Source: Acidobacteriota bacterium (lineage in GTDB: Bacteria > Acidobacteriota > Vicinamibacteria > Vicinamibacterales > UBA2999). From it: 6,263 bases of DNA. Made by a program: the position numbers and the translations under genes. The first letter of the stretch is position 1, and each line of letters opens with the position of its first letter. Below the pieces are notes generated by a model. That model did no database searches and was not told the DNA's origin. It saw only the letters and a program-made list of their open reading frames with translations. This document shows, one piece after another, positions 4,874 to 6,263 of the stretch. The stretch is from NCBI GenBank assembly GCA_020851835.1, contig JADZBZ010000186.1:1-6263 (forward strand), written 5' to 3'.

Positions 4874-6263
4874 ATGGGTACTGCTCGCATCCTCATCACC
4901 GCCTTCGTGTGGACGGCCGCCGTCTCCTCCCCGCCGCTCCACGGACAACAACCTCGAGCGCTGCCCCCCGGTCAGACCGACGATCCGTTCCCCGGACCCA
5001 TCCCCGCCACCGAGGGCGCCATCAGCGTGGGCGCCGCGGAGTTCGCCGTGCTGCCCGATATCGGCGGCGTGGCCGCGCGCATGATGAACCTGGTGGACGA
5101 GCCTGGCACGAAGCGGCTGTTCGTCAACGACATGCGAGGTCCGCTGTACAGCGTGAGCTACGATGGCAAGACCGTGTTGCTGTACCTCGACGTGAACGCG
5201 GCGGCGTGGGGCAACCCGGTGCAGTCCGCGGGCAGCGAGCGCGGCTTCCAGAACTTCACGTTCCACCCGCAGTTCGGGCAAGCCGGCACGCCCGGCTTCG
5301 GAAAGTTCTACACCTTCGTCGACACCACCAACATGACGCCGTCGCCCGACTTTCTGCCGGCCGGTGGCGACAAGCCCACCCACGACACCGTCCTGCTCGA
5401 GTGGACCGCCCGGACGCCCGGCGCCGCCACCTACGACGGCGGAGCGCCGCGCACGTTGTTTCGACTGCGGCAGCCCTTCGCCAACCACAACGCCGGCCAT
5501 CTGGCGTTCAATCCGCTCGCGGCGCCCGGCAGCCCCGAGTTCGGCCTGCTCTACGTCACCATCGCGGACGGCGGCAGCGGGGGCGACCCGTTCAACATGG
5601 CGCAGAACCTGGGCTCGGCCTTCGGCAAGATGTTCCGCATCGATCCGATGGGGCGGAGCAGCCGCAACCAGCAGTACGGCATCCCGCCGGGCAACCCGTT
5701 CGTGAAGAGGCCCGGCGCGCTGCCGGAGATCTACGCCTACGGGCTGCGTAACGGTCAGCGCTTCACCTGGGATCCGAAGAACGGCAATCTCTTCCTCGCC
5801 GACATCGGCCAGAACATCGTCGAGAAGGTGACGCTCGTGCCCGCAGGTGCGAACCTCGGGTGGAACGTGTGGGAAGGCAGCTACAAGTTCGTCGGCCCGC
5901 AGGCCGTCGAAGCCGAAGGGCGGCGCGGCGACCCGACGGTCACGTATCCGATCGTAGAGTACGGGCAGATCGATCCGCTCCTGCAGCGGCAGTCCGCCAC
6001 GAGCGGCCTGGTGGTGTACCGCGGCAGCCAGATTCCGCAGGTCGCCAATCTCGTGCTCTTCACGGACGTGCCGAGCGGAGAGATCTTCTGCTTCAGCGCC
6101 GACAACCTCCCGCAGGGTGGGCAGACGCCGATTCGCCGCGTGCTGCTTCGGTCCGACGGTGGAGACCGGACGGTGCTGCAGGTGATTCAGGAGAAGAACG
6201 AGGCGCAGGGGAAGGCGCCCGCCAGGCGCGCCGACCTGCGGCTGTCGATGGGCCTCGACAACC
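4874..6263 (+). CDS. PQQ-dependent sugar dehydrogenase (glucose/sorbosone dehydrogenase family), partial
   Basis: The frame from the ATG at 4874 is open to the right edge: 463 codons plus one base, with no stop reached. Residues 1-24 form a signal peptide (hydrophobic ILITAFVW, cleavage probably near LHG/QQ), so the protein is periplasmic or secreted. Family signs in order: GFQNFTFHPQF at about 125-135 (family pattern GLxGxAFHPxF) with His131; HNAGHLAFNP with His205 (family pattern HNGG); YAYGLRNGQRFTWDP with Arg292-Asn293; then NLFLADIGQNIVEKV and ANLGWNVWEG, the blade that usually closes with a GxNxGWP-like motif. Such proteins are six-bladed beta-propellers that oxidise aldoses with PQQ and calcium and pass electrons to a periplasmic acceptor; that is family knowledge, not shown here. 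Two motifs deviate: Ala207 replaces the second Gly of HNGG, and the GPDG that normally follows is absent. Cofactor use is therefore not assured. No partner genes are visible, since the sequence ends here. Confidence 0.87.
   Translation, partial: MGTARILITAFVWTAAVSSPPLHGQQPRALPPGQTDDPFPGPIPATEGAISVGAAEFAVLPDIGGVAARMMNLVDEPGTKRLFVNDMRGPLYSVSYDGKTVLLYLDVNAAAWGNPVQSAGSERGFQNFTFHPQFGQAGTPGFGKFYTFVDTTNMTPSPDFLPAGGDKPTHDTVLLEWTARTPGAATYDGGAPRTLFRLRQPFANHNAGHLAFNPLAAPGSPEFGLLYVTIADGGSGGDPFNMAQNLGSAFGKMFRIDPMGRSSRNQQYGIPPGNPFVKRPGALPEIYAYGLRNGQRFTWDPKNGNLFLADIGQNIVEKVTLVPAGANLGWNVWEGSYKFVGPQAVEAEGRRGDPTVTYPIVEYGQIDPLLQRQSATSGLVVYRGSQIPQVANLVLFTDVPSGEIFCFSADNLPQGGQTPIRRVLLRSDGGDRTVLQVIQEKNEAQGKAPARRADLRLSMGLDN

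Noticed and set aside
4909..5751. Plus-strand 280-codon frame and minus-strand 255-codon frame (4733-5500) over the dehydrogenase gene
   Set aside because: The frame from 4874 carries the signal peptide and family motifs and stays open for 463 codons; these two are GC-driven shadows.
1..6263. CRISPR arrays, tRNA or rRNA genes, insertion sequences, attachment sites
   Set aside because: I found no spaced direct repeats, tRNA-like cloverleaf, transposase motif or terminal inverted repeats in either strand by eye.

Overview
The window is GC-rich bacterial DNA, densely coded, with five protein genes and no RNA gene, CRISPR array, insertion sequence or phage gene that I can see. The gene content is a start-of-gene M28/PA-type metallopeptidase, a lipoprotein with two OB-like domains, a subtilase, an alpha/beta hydrolase and a secreted glucose/sorbosone-dehydrogenase-type beta-propeller. 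Together with the strong GC bias this suggests a soil or sediment heterotroph, most likely an acidobacterium of the Vicinamibacteria type. That placement rests on remembered protein style, not on a marker gene, so treat it as an inference.

Layout. Positions 1-510 (minus strand) hold the first 170 codons of an exported M28-family peptidase that runs off the left edge. A 140-bp divergent intergenic region (511-650) separates it from a plus-strand lipoprotein gene (651-1472). A 207-bp spacer (1473-1679) carries weak dyad symmetry and the best promoter in the window: TTGACA at 1587-1592, 17 bp, CAGAAT at 1610-1615. This promoter faces a two-gene unit: an S8 subtilisin-like protease without a signal peptide (1680-3446), then, 13 bp later and behind a strong ribosome binding site, a cytoplasmic alpha/beta hydrolase with an intact Ser-Asp-His set (3460-4803). 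A 70-bp spacer (4804-4873) holds a compact hairpin running into a TAGAAT -10 box six bases before the next start codon. The last gene (4874 to the right edge) is an exported PQQ-type sugar dehydrogenase, cut by the window end.

How the genes relate. The flanking genes look like ordinary cell-envelope and catabolic functions and are probably separate transcription units. The subtilase and hydrolase look co-transcribed. Both appear cytoplasmic and both carry complete catalytic residues, so a functional pair (for example protease plus protease-controlled hydrolase) is the most interesting possibility here, but nothing in the sequence proves it. Two genes (651 and 4874) have a -10-like hexamer ending exactly six bases before the ATG, which suggests leaderless transcripts.
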